Shown piece after piece: positions 1-6,911 of a DNA stretch of 64,000 bases. How positions within the stretch are numbered: position 1 is the stretch's first letter; every line of letters begins with the position of its first letter. Made by a program: the position numbers and the translations under genes. The notes beneath the pieces were generated by a model that did no database searches, was not told the origin of the DNA, and saw only the letters and a list, made by a program, of their open reading frames with translations. The DNA is from Polaribacter vadi. Its GTDB lineage: Bacteria > Bacteroidota > Bacteroidia > Flavobacteriales > Flavobacteriaceae. Location of the stretch: contig NZ_JAHKQL010000015.1 in NCBI RefSeq assembly GCF_018861005.1, positions 62,001-126,000 of the forward strand, given 5' to 3'.

Positions 1-9
1 AAATTTTAC

Positions 10-46
10 TGTCCAAACCAAAGGAACTTTTGTCCATTTTTAAAGG
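10..46 (+). promoter_or_regulatory. Direct-repeat operator (AraC-type candidate)
   Basis: Two copies of TGTCCA followed 4-5 bases later by AAAGG lie at 10-24 and 31-46, about two helical turns apart. The second copy covers the place where a -33 element would sit for the -7-like box at 60-67. Tandem direct repeats at this spacing next to a weak promoter are typical of AraC-family activator sites. No regulator gene is visible because the window starts here, so the assignment is inference. Confidence 0.4.
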
Positions 47-59
47 TTAATGTTGGTTG

Positions 60-67
60 CATCTTTG
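60..67 (+). promoter_or_regulatory. Weak -7 box for the small Cys protein operon
   Basis: CATCTTTG differs at one position from the Bacteroidota consensus TAnnTTTG and lies 36 bases before the ATG at 104. There is no good TTG -33 element, which fits dependence on an activator bound at 10-46. Confidence 0.35.
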
Positions 68-103
68 CAGTATCAATCAGTAACAACTAAAAAAATAAAA
101 ATT

Positions 104-202
104 ATGAAAACAATAGAAAGTACACAATGTCCTAATTGTTGGGGCTACCAAACTTACGATGAGCAAAGTCCAGAACAACAACTTTGTGAGTGTAAAAGCT
201 AA
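104..202 (+). CDS. 32-aa Cys-rich zinc-ribbon-like peptide
   Basis: A complete 32-codon frame that reads MKTIESTQCPNCW early on and ends CECKS. The four cysteines (9, 12, 28, 30) form a CPNC pair and a CEC pair, the layout of a minimal metal-binding knuckle. It is the first gene of a likely operon: the next gene starts 70 bases downstream after an AT-rich gap, with both starts preceded by similar AAATTATG contexts. There is no signal peptide, so it should be cytoplasmic. I do not recognise a named family. A zinc or copper knuckle or a redox partner of the next gene's CxxC enzyme are possibilities, both inferred. Its size makes it easy to miss in routine annotation. Confidence 0.6.
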   Translation: MKTIESTQCPNCWGYQTYDEQSPEQQLCECKS

Positions 203-272
203 CAATATAAAATTAAAAAAAATAAATAGTTAAAACAATCGCTGAAAAATATCAGCATAAAAAATAGAAATT

Positions 273-821
273 ATGAGCACATTTAATGTACCAACAAAAA
301 ACGAAGTATCAGAAAACAACCAAGCAATATTTAATCAATTAGAAAAAGGATTGGGTTTTGTGCCAAATTTATACGCATCTTTTGCACACAGTGAAACAGC
401 ATTAGGTAACTTTTTAGCTTTCGGTCAAGGAAAAACAAGCTTTTCTGCGAAAGAAAAAGAAGTAATAAATTTAGCTGTAAGTCAAGTAAACGAATGTGTT
501 TATTGTTTGTCTGCACACACTGCAATTGGTAAAATGAACGGTTTTACAGATGCACAAATCATAGAATTAAGAACTGGTAATGCTTCTTTTGATTCAAAAT
601 TAGATGCTTTATCAAAATTTGCAAAATCAGTTGCAATTCATAGAGGAGCAGCAACACAAGAAGCTATAGAAAACTTTTACGAAGCAGGTTATACAAAAGG
701 AAATTTAGCAGATGCAATTTTATTAATTGGCGAAATTACCATTACCAATTACTTTCATAAAACAACAGAAGTTCCTGTAGATTTTCCTGTTGCAGAACCA
801 TTAGAATCTTTATCAATATAA
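273..821 (+). CDS. Carboxymuconolactone decarboxylase-family (AhpD-like) protein
   Basis: 182 aa, all-helical cytoplasmic protein of the CMD/AhpD superfamily. The family signature CxxCxxxH is present at C75, C78 and H82 (ECVYCLSAHT), preceded by the usual Lys/Glu-rich helix (SAKEKEVINLAVS). In AhpD and peroxidase-related members the Cys pair is a redox-active disulfide that reduces peroxides; family members lacking this pair are the true decarboxylases, so a peroxidase or thiol-redox role is favoured here. It lies between a 32-aa Cys peptide and a secreted cupredoxin-like protein, with 31 bases to the latter, so co-transcription is likely. The true substrate cannot be told from sequence. A second family member of different sequence lies at 42.5-43.1 kb. 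Confidence 0.85.
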   Translation: MSTFNVPTKNEVSENNQAIFNQLEKGLGFVPNLYASFAHSETALGNFLAFGQGKTSFSAKEKEVINLAVSQVNECVYCLSAHTAIGKMNGFTDAQIIELRTGNASFDSKLDALSKFAKSVAIHRGAATQEAIENFYEAGYTKGNLADAILLIGEITITNYFHKTTEVPVDFPVAEPLESLSI

Positions 822-852
822 ATAACAAATAATAAATTAAATAGTAGAAATT

Positions 853-1227
853 ATGAGAAAATTAGTAGCAGTAATAGTATTAGTATTAGGTTTTGCATTT
901 AACACAAATGCACAAGACAAAATGATGAAAGAAGCAGTAAAAACGGTTTCTTTAGAACAAACAAAAGGTGAGTTTACTCAAAAACAAATTACCTTATCAG
1001 AAGGGACTTATATTTTTGAAATTGCAAACACAAATGTTGGTCACAATGTAGGTTTTGTTTTAGCGCCAAAAGCGGATGCAAATGCGCATATTAAAAATGC
1101 TTATGTTACTGCACAAGTAAAAAATAACACTAAAGAAACTTCTAAAGAAGTTACTCTTAAAAAAGGAGAGTATGTTTATTTCTGTCCTTTAAATCCAACA
1201 CCACAATATACTTTGATAGTAGAATAA
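853..1227 (+). CDS. Secreted cupredoxin-like protein
   Basis: 124 aa with a Sec signal peptide (residues 1-20, cut after FNTNA). The remainder is a small beta-rich domain built like a cupredoxin: a first His in NVGHNVGF (H64) and a late Cys in YVYFCPLNPTP (C111), the usual places for type I copper ligands. The second His that normally follows the Cys by about five residues is absent (CPLNPTPQYT), and so is a clear axial Met, so a standard blue-copper site is incomplete. It may bind another metal, use a partner ligand, or be structural only. It is the last gene of the operon with the CMD protein and ends 24 bases before a strong terminator. Confidence 0.7.
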   Translation: MRKLVAVIVLVLGFAFNTNAQDKMMKEAVKTVSLEQTKGEFTQKQITLSEGTYIFEIANTNVGHNVGFVLAPKADANAHIKNAYVTAQVKNNTKETSKEVTLKKGEYVYFCPLNPTPQYTLIVE

Positions 1228-1251
1228 TTGTTCTTAATTCAAATGATGATT

Positions 1252-1278
1252 GGCGAGCAGAAATGCTCGCCTTTTTTT
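1252..1278 (+). terminator. Rho-independent terminator
   Basis: An 8-bp perfect stem GGCGAGCA/TGCTCGCC closed by a GAAA tetraloop (1252-1271) is followed by seven T (1272-1278). It ends the cupredoxin operon and separates it from the convergent copper locus. Confidence 0.9.
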
Positions 1279-1293
1279 ACATCATTTTTTATC

Positions 1294-2313
1294 TTAATTA
1301 TTTAAATTAAAGTTTAAATAAATAGATAAAGATTGTTTGGGAGTAACATTACCACCAAATAAATTATGAGAAATTGGTAAGGTGTAATTTGCCCCAATAA
1401 TAAAATCTTTGGTGGTTATTTCTGCACCAAAAGTTCCGTTAACAACGTTACCATCTGTTTTCGGAATTTCTTCTTGGTATTGTTCAATTTTATCATAAAT
1501 ATTACCAGAAAGGCCTACAAAAGGTAAGAGCATGTATTTTTCTTTAGAAATAGCATAAAAGAAATTAGAAGCATAACTAAACTGATTCCCAAACTTATAT
1601 TCATTCTTGTTTTCATTTTTAAAATAATACGTTAAACTAGTGTTTACACCAAATTTATCTGCTCCATAACTATGTGCAAGTCCCAAAATACCGTCTAAAC
1701 TTCCTGTTCCTAATTGAAAACCTGGGTTTACTCTGTCTGCTAAAATTTGTTCGAATTTACCTGTTGGTAATTTTGCTCCCAAACCAATTTCTAAAGAATG
1801 TCCTGAAGGTTCTTTTTGTACGTTTGTATACAATTTAGCCTTTTCTTCATCTAATTTTTTGTAAAACTTAAATTTGTACCAACTCATTATTGTTGCGTCT
1901 CCAAAACCATTAATATTTTCTTCTCTGTCTGTATAAGTTCTTTTTAAATCTTGATATGGTAAAATGGCACTCACATATAATTTTTCATTTATAGGCAATC
2001 TTCCCCAAAGTTGATAGGTATGAAAATTTTCTGTGCTTGTTGGCGAGTTTGAAAAAATACCATCTTTAGATTCAAATGTTTGATAAATATAACGCACACC
2101 AACAAAGCTAGCGTTGTTTAAAGTTCCTAAACCAAAAGAACCACTGCTTGTTGAACATCCGCATAAATCACAAAAGAAAAACTCAAAAGAGTCTGGCTCG
2201 TGATTAGAACAATTTTTAAAATTATGATTTGCAAAACTTTGAAAAGTAAGCAACACAAATCCTAAAAATACTATTGATTTTTTTATTTTAATATTCTGCA
2301 AAACGTTCATCAT
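1294..2313 (-). CDS. Outer-membrane barrel-like protein with CDLCGC cluster
   Basis: 339 aa with a signal peptide (about residues 1-29, ending QSFA). Just after it is a Cys-rich segment (C35, then C48, C51, C53 in CDLCGCSTSSGSFG), followed by alternating aromatic and polar stretches typical of an outer-membrane beta-barrel, ending in the C-terminal pattern YLNFNLNN. Proteins of this kind are usually annotated only as transporter. It overlaps the end of the diheme gene by 26 bases, so the two are co-translated in one operon with the MbnP-type lipoprotein. The Cys cluster at the start of the mature chain is a plausible copper ligand set (inference). Met2 (2310) is an equally good start. Confidence 0.75.
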   Translation of the reverse strand: MMNVLQNIKIKKSIVFLGFVLLTFQSFANHNFKNCSNHEPDSFEFFFCDLCGCSTSSGSFGLGTLNNASFVGVRYIYQTFESKDGIFSNSPTSTENFHTYQLWGRLPINEKLYVSAILPYQDLKRTYTDREENINGFGDATIMSWYKFKFYKKLDEEKAKLYTNVQKEPSGHSLEIGLGAKLPTGKFEQILADRVNPGFQLGTGSLDGILGLAHSYGADKFGVNTSLTYYFKNENKNEYKFGNQFSYASNFFYAISKEKYMLLPFVGLSGNIYDKIEQYQEEIPKTDGNVVNGTFGAEITTKDFIIGANYTLPISHNLFGGNVTPKQSLSIYLNFNLNN

Positions 2314-3337
2314 TTAAAAATGTATTATCTGTTAATGTATTTAAAAAAGCAATTAAAGCAGTTTTTTCATCCGAAGTTAAATCGATACCTAAACTGCCAT
2401 CGTTTTTTACTAATAAAGGATCTACAATTCCTCCATTTTCGGTCATTCCATCTGTATAAAAATTAAGAACATCTTCTAAAGTTCCAAATCTTCCATCGTG
2501 CATATAAGGAAAAGATAAAGCTACGTTTCGTAAACTTGGTACTCTAAATTTGTAAAAATCAGATTCGTAACCAGAAACGCGTTTTCTACCTTCTTCTTCT
2601 GGGAATTTTGTATTGTAAGGAACTCCGTTGTTTCTGTAAGTTTTATCAGTAAATAAAGCACCTGAATGACAAGTGGCGCATTTATTATCAAAAATTTCTA
2701 AACCTTCACTTTCTGCTGTTGTAAAAGTTGCATTTTCTTCGTTTCTAACAACTTTATCGTATTTAGAATTGCCAGAAATCATAGTTACCATAAACTGAGA
2801 AAGTGCTTTTAACATTCTTTCTGATGTAACTTCTGCATCACCAAAAGCATTGGTAAATAATTGTTCATATTCAGTATAAGAACTCAATTTTGCCAAAACA
2901 GAAGGAATGGTTTCATTCATTTCTACTTCGCTTGTAATGGGTATTATAGGTTGTAGATCTAAATGAATTGCTGCTCCATCCCAAGTAAATTCAGTAAAAA
3001 ATGCTAAATTTTGTATAGGTTGTGTGTTTCTAAATCCTGTTGCACCATCAACTCCATGACTAACAGTGTGTCCATGATGTGTAAATGCAGATGCCTGTTC
3101 ATGACAAAATCCGCAGGCAATAATATTATCTGAAGCCAATCTGCCTTCGTAAAATAATTTTTTACCTAAAGCTACACCTTCATTAGTTAAAGGGTTTTTA
3201 GATAAATCATATTCCAAATCCGGGAAATTACTAGGTACTTGCAAGTCTATATAATTGGGTACAGCAGTATAAACTTCCTCTTTATCACAAGAAATAAACG
3301 AGCTGATTGCTAAAAAAAATAGAATTATTTTTTTCAT
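2288..3337 (-). CDS. Diheme cytochrome c peroxidase / MauG family (MbnH-like) lipoprotein
   Basis: 349 aa lipoprotein (lipobox ending at C17, SFISC). Two CxxCH heme sites are visible: C75-G-F-C78-H79 and C220-A-T-C223-H224, the two-domain layout of the bacterial cytochrome c peroxidase/MauG family. Next to a MbnP-type gene the best specific match is MbnH, a MauG-like enzyme known to oxidise a tryptophan of MbnP to kynurenine, creating a copper site. Here the putative substrate protein lies immediately upstream (54-base gap) and the barrel gene overlaps downstream. An ordinary H2O2-scavenging peroxidase remains possible; the distal ligand that separates the two activities cannot be fixed by eye. 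Acts on the periplasmic side of a membrane. Confidence 0.85.
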   Translation of the reverse strand: MKKIILFFLAISSFISCDKEEVYTAVPNYIDLQVPSNFPDLEYDLSKNPLTNEGVALGKKLFYEGRLASDNIIACGFCHEQASAFTHHGHTVSHGVDGATGFRNTQPIQNLAFFTEFTWDGAAIHLDLQPIIPITSEVEMNETIPSVLAKLSSYTEYEQLFTNAFGDAEVTSERMLKALSQFMVTMISGNSKYDKVVRNEENATFTTAESEGLEIFDNKCATCHSGALFTDKTYRNNGVPYNTKFPEEEGRKRVSGYESDFYKFRVPSLRNVALSFPYMHDGRFGTLEDVLNFYTDGMTENGGIVDPLLVKNDGSLGIDLTSDEKTALIAFLNTLTDNTFLNDERFAEY

Positions 3338-3391
3338 ATTTATAATTAATACGCAACCAGATAAATTCTGGTTGCGTTATCTAAAAAAAGA

Positions 3392-4171
3392 TTAATTATG
3401 TACGTGATCTACTACAAACATACCATTAACATTGGTTGCAATTTGTGGCGATTTTACTGCATCTACATGAATTTGAGCAGCATCGTCTAACAAAAAGGTT
3501 GTTGTACCAGATAAAATATTAGCAAGATCTGCAACTACATGAATTTCTGGAGTTGAGGTTGTTCTTACTCTTGCAGAGTTTGTTAAACTTAAAGTAACTT
3601 CTTTGTAATTGTCTACAGAAGAACCATGGCTACCCATATGAAATGCAAAAGCAGTTTCTGTAGTGGTTACGTCTGATGTGTAAAGCCCTTCAAAAACAAA
3701 AAACTTATAACCAGCTTGCCAAGACCACATCATACCTGCATCTTGTGCTAAGGTTAAAAAGTCTCCTTGACCAGTTGCGCCTTCTAAATATTTTTCTTGA
3801 TCTACACCAATACCAAAAGTAATTTTTGTATAATCTGCTGCAGGTATATTAGAAAGACTTATAAATTGAGAATCTGTATCTGTTTCGCTTACAATAAAGT
3901 AAGAATCTTCTTTTGGATAGGTAAAAATCTCTCCTTCTTCGTTTTCTAAACGGATGTTACTTACAATGTACTTTACATCAGAAATTTTAATTTCTTCAGA
4001 TTCATTAGCAGAATAAGAAGCAGTGCTTAATAATAAATCTGATGTTAAATAAGAATTATCGAATTCTAAGGTAACTTTGCCTTCTCCTGTAATTATTTCT
4101 TCGTCTTCTGATGAACAAGCTGTAATTGATAATGCAATAAAAGATGCAATTAAGTATTTTGTGATTTTCAT
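3392..4171 (-). CDS. MbnP-family copper-binding lipoprotein
   Basis: 259 aa lipoprotein (lipobox SITAC, C19). The mature part is beta-rich with the family hallmark MMWSWQAGYKF (W149, W151), the region carrying the tryptophan that MbnH-type enzymes convert to kynurenine in characterised MbnP. Several His lie in suitable places: H178 and H182 (HMGSHG), H211, H235, and a His-containing C-terminus (H256, H258). The adjoining MauG-type gene is the expected modifying enzyme. The role inferred is high-affinity copper capture in the periplasm or at the surface. No methanobactin biosynthesis genes are near, as is usual for the many MbnP/MbnH pairs outside methanotrophs. Start ATG at 4171 gives a clean signal sequence. 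Confidence 0.8.
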   Translation of the reverse strand: MKITKYLIASFIALSITACSSEDEEIITGEGKVTLEFDNSYLTSDLLLSTASYSANESEEIKISDVKYIVSNIRLENEEGEIFTYPKEDSYFIVSETDTDSQFISLSNIPAADYTKITFGIGVDQEKYLEGATGQGDFLTLAQDAGMMWSWQAGYKFFVFEGLYTSDVTTTETAFAFHMGSHGSSVDNYKEVTLSLTNSARVRTTSTPEIHVVADLANILSGTTTFLLDDAAQIHVDAVKSPQIATNVNGMFVVDHVHN

Positions 4172-4253
4172 GATTTTCTTTTTTAAATACGTGTTTTTTT
4201 AATCGTATTTTAGTTCTTAGTAAATAGATTTTAATTTGTTGTAGCACATCAGG

Positions 4254-4279
4254 TTTTTATAGAAAAAAATCTATAAAAA
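4254..4279 (-). terminator. AT-rich hairpin between CNGKCH gene and MbnP gene
   Basis: TTTTTATAGA and TCTATAAAAA form a perfect 10-bp stem with a six-A loop. It could attenuate or end transcription of the gene at 4312-4713, but it lacks a clean T tract after the stem on the minus strand, so the call is weak. Confidence 0.3.
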
Positions 4280-4311
4280 GTGTACTAAAAAGGTTTTAGT
4301 GTAATAACTAT

Positions 4312-4713
4312 TTAAGAAAGAAAATCTGGTGGTTGTTCTAATTTATTTAGAAAAGAATAAGAGTGTAAAGAGTTCTTGTTTCTGATTGTTTTTTTCTGAT
4401 AAAACGTGAAATGTTTTGCAAGGTATTCATCGTTTTTTTGAAGAAAAACAGGAAAAAAAGCATCAGTAATAATGTTTATATCTTTTAGATCATCATCAGA
4501 AGTATCTATATCATTAGAAATTTGTTTTGCTAAATGACATTTACCATTACATTGTAACTCTGGTTTATTTTTATTTACACAATAAGTTTCTATAATGTAA
4601 TCTATATTTAATTGATAATAGCCAATATATGCCAAGTGATATATGGGCCTAAAAGCAAAAGCTATAAATACTATTATGCAGATCGTTTTTTTCAGAAAAA
4701 CAAATTTTTGCAA
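4312..4713 (-). CDS. Small membrane protein with CNGKCH motif, copper-locus associated
   Basis: 133 aa. One N-terminal hydrophobic segment (about residues 9-22), then Tyr-rich residues, then C45 in YCVNKNKPELQ and the metal-like motif C55-N-G-K-C59-H60, and a polar acidic tail. I recognise this as a type of small Bacteroidota protein with a CxGKCxL motif that I associate with metal-handling genes, but know no assigned function. Being first on the same strand as the MbnP/MbnH genes suggests a copper role. The start is uncertain: no ATG exists, and the only conventional start is a TTG at 4713 that lies inside a consensus -7 box. Confidence 0.65.
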   Translation of the reverse strand: MQKFVFLKKTICIIVFIAFAFRPIYHLAYIGYYQLNIDYIIETYCVNKNKPELQCNGKCHLAKQISNDIDTSDDDLKDINIITDAFFPVFLQKNDEYLAKHFTFYQKKTIRNKNSLHSYSFLNKLEQPPDFLS

Positions 4714-4718
4714 ATATA
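4711..4718 (-). promoter_or_regulatory. -7 box TATATTTG overlapping the CNGKCH gene start
   Basis: A perfect TAnnTTTG match reading on the minus strand. Its last three bases are the TTG that would be the start codon of the downstream gene. If the box is real, transcription begins inside the annotated N-terminus, so either the box is chance or translation starts at a later non-ATG codon. Confidence 0.35.
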
Positions 4719-4791
4719 AAATTTACTCAGGAGTTTGGTTTACTTATGTAAGTTAAAATTTAGGTTTTAATTACAATAAAATTAAAAAGCC

Positions 4792-4799
4792 TATTTTTG
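4792..4799 (+). promoter_or_regulatory. -7 box TATTTTTG for the alpha/beta hydrolase
   Basis: Exact TAnnTTTG consensus 32 bases before the TTG start at 4832. No clear TTG lies at the -33 position. Confidence 0.6.
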
Positions 4800-4831
4800 C
4801 GTATGTAATTTTATAATTTTAATAAACGCAC

Positions 4832-5617
4832 TTGTTAAATTACTATTCATATCCTCATAAAACCGCTAAAGAATGGGTAACTTTTGTACATGGTGCAGGA
4901 GGTAGTAGTTCTATTTGGTATAAGCAAGTTCGCGATTTTAAGAAGCACTTTAATGTGTTGATTTTAGATTTAAGAGGTCATGGAAATAGCAAGCCAAAGC
5001 TAAAGGATACATTTAATCCGAAATATACTTTCGATTCTATAACTGAAGATATTGTTGAGGTAATAGATTATTTAAAAATTGAAAAATCTCATTTTGTAGG
5101 TATTTCTTTGGGTACAATTTTAATAAGAAATTTAGCAGAAAAAAAGCCAACATTAGTACAAAGCATGATAATGGGTGGTGCTATTATTAAAATGAATTTT
5201 CGCTCGCAAGTATTAATGAAAGTAGGCAATATTTTTAAATCTGTAGTACCTTATATGCTATTGTATAAGCTGTTTGCTTTTATAATTATGCCAAAGAAAA
5301 ATCATAAAAAATCAAGATCACTCTTTGTGAATGAGGCTAAAAAATTATATCAAAAAGAATTTTTACGTTGGTTTAAATTAACATCAGAAATTAATCCTTT
5401 ATTACGTTTTTTTAGAACTAAAGATATTAATATACCTACATTTTATATTATGGGTGCAGAAGATCATCTGTTTTTACCATCCATAGAAAATATTGTAAAG
5501 CTGCATAAAAAAGCATCACTTTTTGTAATTGAAAATTGTGGACACGTGGTTAATGTAGAGCAACCAGATGCGTTTAATAGCCAAACAATTCGTTTTATTA
5601 CTTCTTTAAAAGGATAG
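4832..5617 (+). CDS. Alpha/beta hydrolase
   Basis: 261 aa. The family landmarks are in order: oxyanion strand FVHGAGGSSSIW, LDLRGHGNS, nucleophile elbow GISLGT (Ser in GxSxG), acidic residue in MGAEDHLF and catalytic His in NCGHVVNVEQP. No signal peptide, so cytoplasmic. The start must be TTG (4832): the frame opens at 4826 after a stop and holds no earlier ATG, and the downstream sequence LNYYSYPHKTAKEWVTF begins the fold directly. It is alone in its transcription unit, bounded by its own promoter and by a hairpin at 5719-5742. Substrate unknown; small ester or lactone hydrolysis is typical of the family. Confidence 0.85.
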   Translation: MLNYYSYPHKTAKEWVTFVHGAGGSSSIWYKQVRDFKKHFNVLILDLRGHGNSKPKLKDTFNPKYTFDSITEDIVEVIDYLKIEKSHFVGISLGTILIRNLAEKKPTLVQSMIMGGAIIKMNFRSQVLMKVGNIFKSVVPYMLLYKLFAFIIMPKKNHKKSRSLFVNEAKKLYQKEFLRWFKLTSEINPLLRFFRTKDINIPTFYIMGAEDHLFLPSIENIVKLHKKASLFVIENCGHVVNVEQPDAFNSQTIRFITSLKG

Positions 5618-5718
5618 TTAAATTACTTGTAAAATTGGTTAACCAATTTCCTTAATTTTTAACTTTTTGTCTATTTTTTCTCATTTATTTTTTTCTTCTG
5701 ATAAAATTATAATTCTAT

Positions 5719-5742
5719 AAAACCCTTTATTGGTAGGGTTTT
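5719..5742 (+). terminator. Hairpin after the hydrolase gene
   Basis: AAAACCCT/AGGGTTTT form a perfect 8-bp stem with an 8-base loop, 100 bases after the hydrolase stop. A second perfect palindrome, AAATTGGTTAACCAATTT, sits at 5632-5649. Either could end the transcript; the 5719 stem has the better terminator form. Confidence 0.5.
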
Positions 5743-5815
5743 CGAGATGTTTTATCTATAGGTTTTTTGCTAAATAATTACAAATAAAATAATCTTTTTA
5801 TAGGTTTTTATGAAG

Positions 5816-5823
5816 TATCTTTG
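5816..5823 (+). promoter_or_regulatory. -7 box TATCTTTG for the sugar kinase
   Basis: Exact TAnnTTTG match. It lies inside the upstream frame that starts with the ATG at 5810, so the real translation start must be downstream of the resulting +1 (about 5829), that is the ATG at 5843. Confidence 0.65.
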
Positions 5824-5842
5824 CCATATAAAAGATTTTAAT

Positions 5843-6847
5843 ATGAATCAGATAATTACATTTGGAGAGGTATTAATGCGAATTTCTCCACGTGGAAATA
5901 AAAAGTTTATTCAATCTAATAATGTTGAGTTTTATTTTGGAGGTACAGAAGTAAATGTAAGTATTTCTATTGCCAATTTTGGTGGTAACGTAAAACATAT
6001 TTCTTGTATTTCTGATGATTTTATAGGTGATACAGCTATTTCTTATTTAAGAAAATTTGATGTAAGCACTTCTGCAATTGTGCGTTCTAGAAGACCTTTA
6101 GGTGTATACTTCTTAGAAGTAGGTGCAGTTATGAGACCTAGTTCTATTTCTTACAACAGATCTCACTCTTCTTTTTCTGAAATTCAACCAGAAATGGTAG
6201 ATTGGGAAAATGCCTTAAAAAAAGGAAAATGGTTTCATTGGACAGGGATTACACCTGCTTTAAACAAAGGAAGTAGAGATACTTTATTAGCAGGTTTAAA
6301 ATTAGCTAAAGAAAAAGGAATGCAAATTTCTGCAGACCCAACTTACAGAAGTGGACTGTGGAAATATGGAGAAGACCCTAAAGAGGTTTTAACAGAGTTA
6401 GTAAGTTATTCTACCATATTTATAGGTGGTGTAAATGAAATAAATGAACTTTTAGGTACAGATTATTCTTTTTCTAATGAAGATTTTATTAAAGCTAGTA
6501 AAGAACTAATAGAGAAATTTCCATCTATAGAAAAAGTATTTGATAAAATTAGAACTTCAATTAATTCTTCTTGGCATAAAATTAGAGCCAGAATGTGGAA
6601 TGGTAAAGAGTTTAAAGAAACTGAAGATTTAGATATTACACATATTATAGATAGAATTGGTACAGGTGATGCTTATGCAGCTGGGATAATTCATGGTTTA
6701 CAAAAATTCGACGATTATAAAGCTATGGAATTTGGTAGCGCAGCTTGTGCAATAAAACATACGTATATGGGGGATGTAAATTACGCCACAGAAAGAGATG
6801 TAATTAATATTTTAGAAGGAAATACAACTGGTCGTTTAAAAAGATAG
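5843..6847 (+). CDS. kdgK: PfkB-family sugar kinase (2-keto-3-deoxygluconate kinase-like)
   Basis: 334 aa from the ATG at 5843, reading MNQIITFGEVLMRISP. An in-frame ATG at 5810 is rejected because the -7 box falls within its first codons. PfkB ribokinase landmarks: N-terminal GEVLMRISPRG, the substrate-binding glycines FYFGGTEVNVSIS, and the C-terminal anion hole with catalytic Asp, DRIGTGDAYAAG. The pattern GEVLxRxxP plus DRxGxGDxxAAG is that of KDG kinases in Bacteroidota, which phosphorylate 2-keto-3-deoxygluconate in uronate (pectin, alginate) breakdown. No partner aldolase is nearby; the gene has its own promoter and terminator. Another ketose kinase specificity cannot be excluded. Confidence 0.8.
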   Translation: MNQIITFGEVLMRISPRGNKKFIQSNNVEFYFGGTEVNVSISIANFGGNVKHISCISDDFIGDTAISYLRKFDVSTSAIVRSRRPLGVYFLEVGAVMRPSSISYNRSHSSFSEIQPEMVDWENALKKGKWFHWTGITPALNKGSRDTLLAGLKLAKEKGMQISADPTYRSGLWKYGEDPKEVLTELVSYSTIFIGGVNEINELLGTDYSFSNEDFIKASKELIEKFPSIEKVFDKIRTSINSSWHKIRARMWNGKEFKETEDLDITHIIDRIGTGDAYAAGIIHGLQKFDDYKAMEFGSAACAIKHTYMGDVNYATERDVINILEGNTTGRLKR

Positions 6848-6863
6848 GTTTAAGTTATAATAT

Positions 6864-6901
6864 AAAAAAAGGCAAGAAAGTTAATTTTCTTGCCTTTTTT
6901 T
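6864..6901. terminator. Bidirectional terminator
   Basis: A7-GGCAAGAA at 6864-6878 pairs with TTCTTGCC-T7 at 6887-6901 around an 8-base loop. It serves both the sugar kinase (+) and the convergent aminopeptidase (-). Confidence 0.9.
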
Positions 6902-6911
6902 ATATCTTTTT

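Noticed and set aside
4056..4247. 63-aa frame antisense-shifted over the MbnP signal sequence
   Set aside because: It is on the same strand in another frame and overlaps the MbnP lipoprotein start; composition is basic and non-domain.
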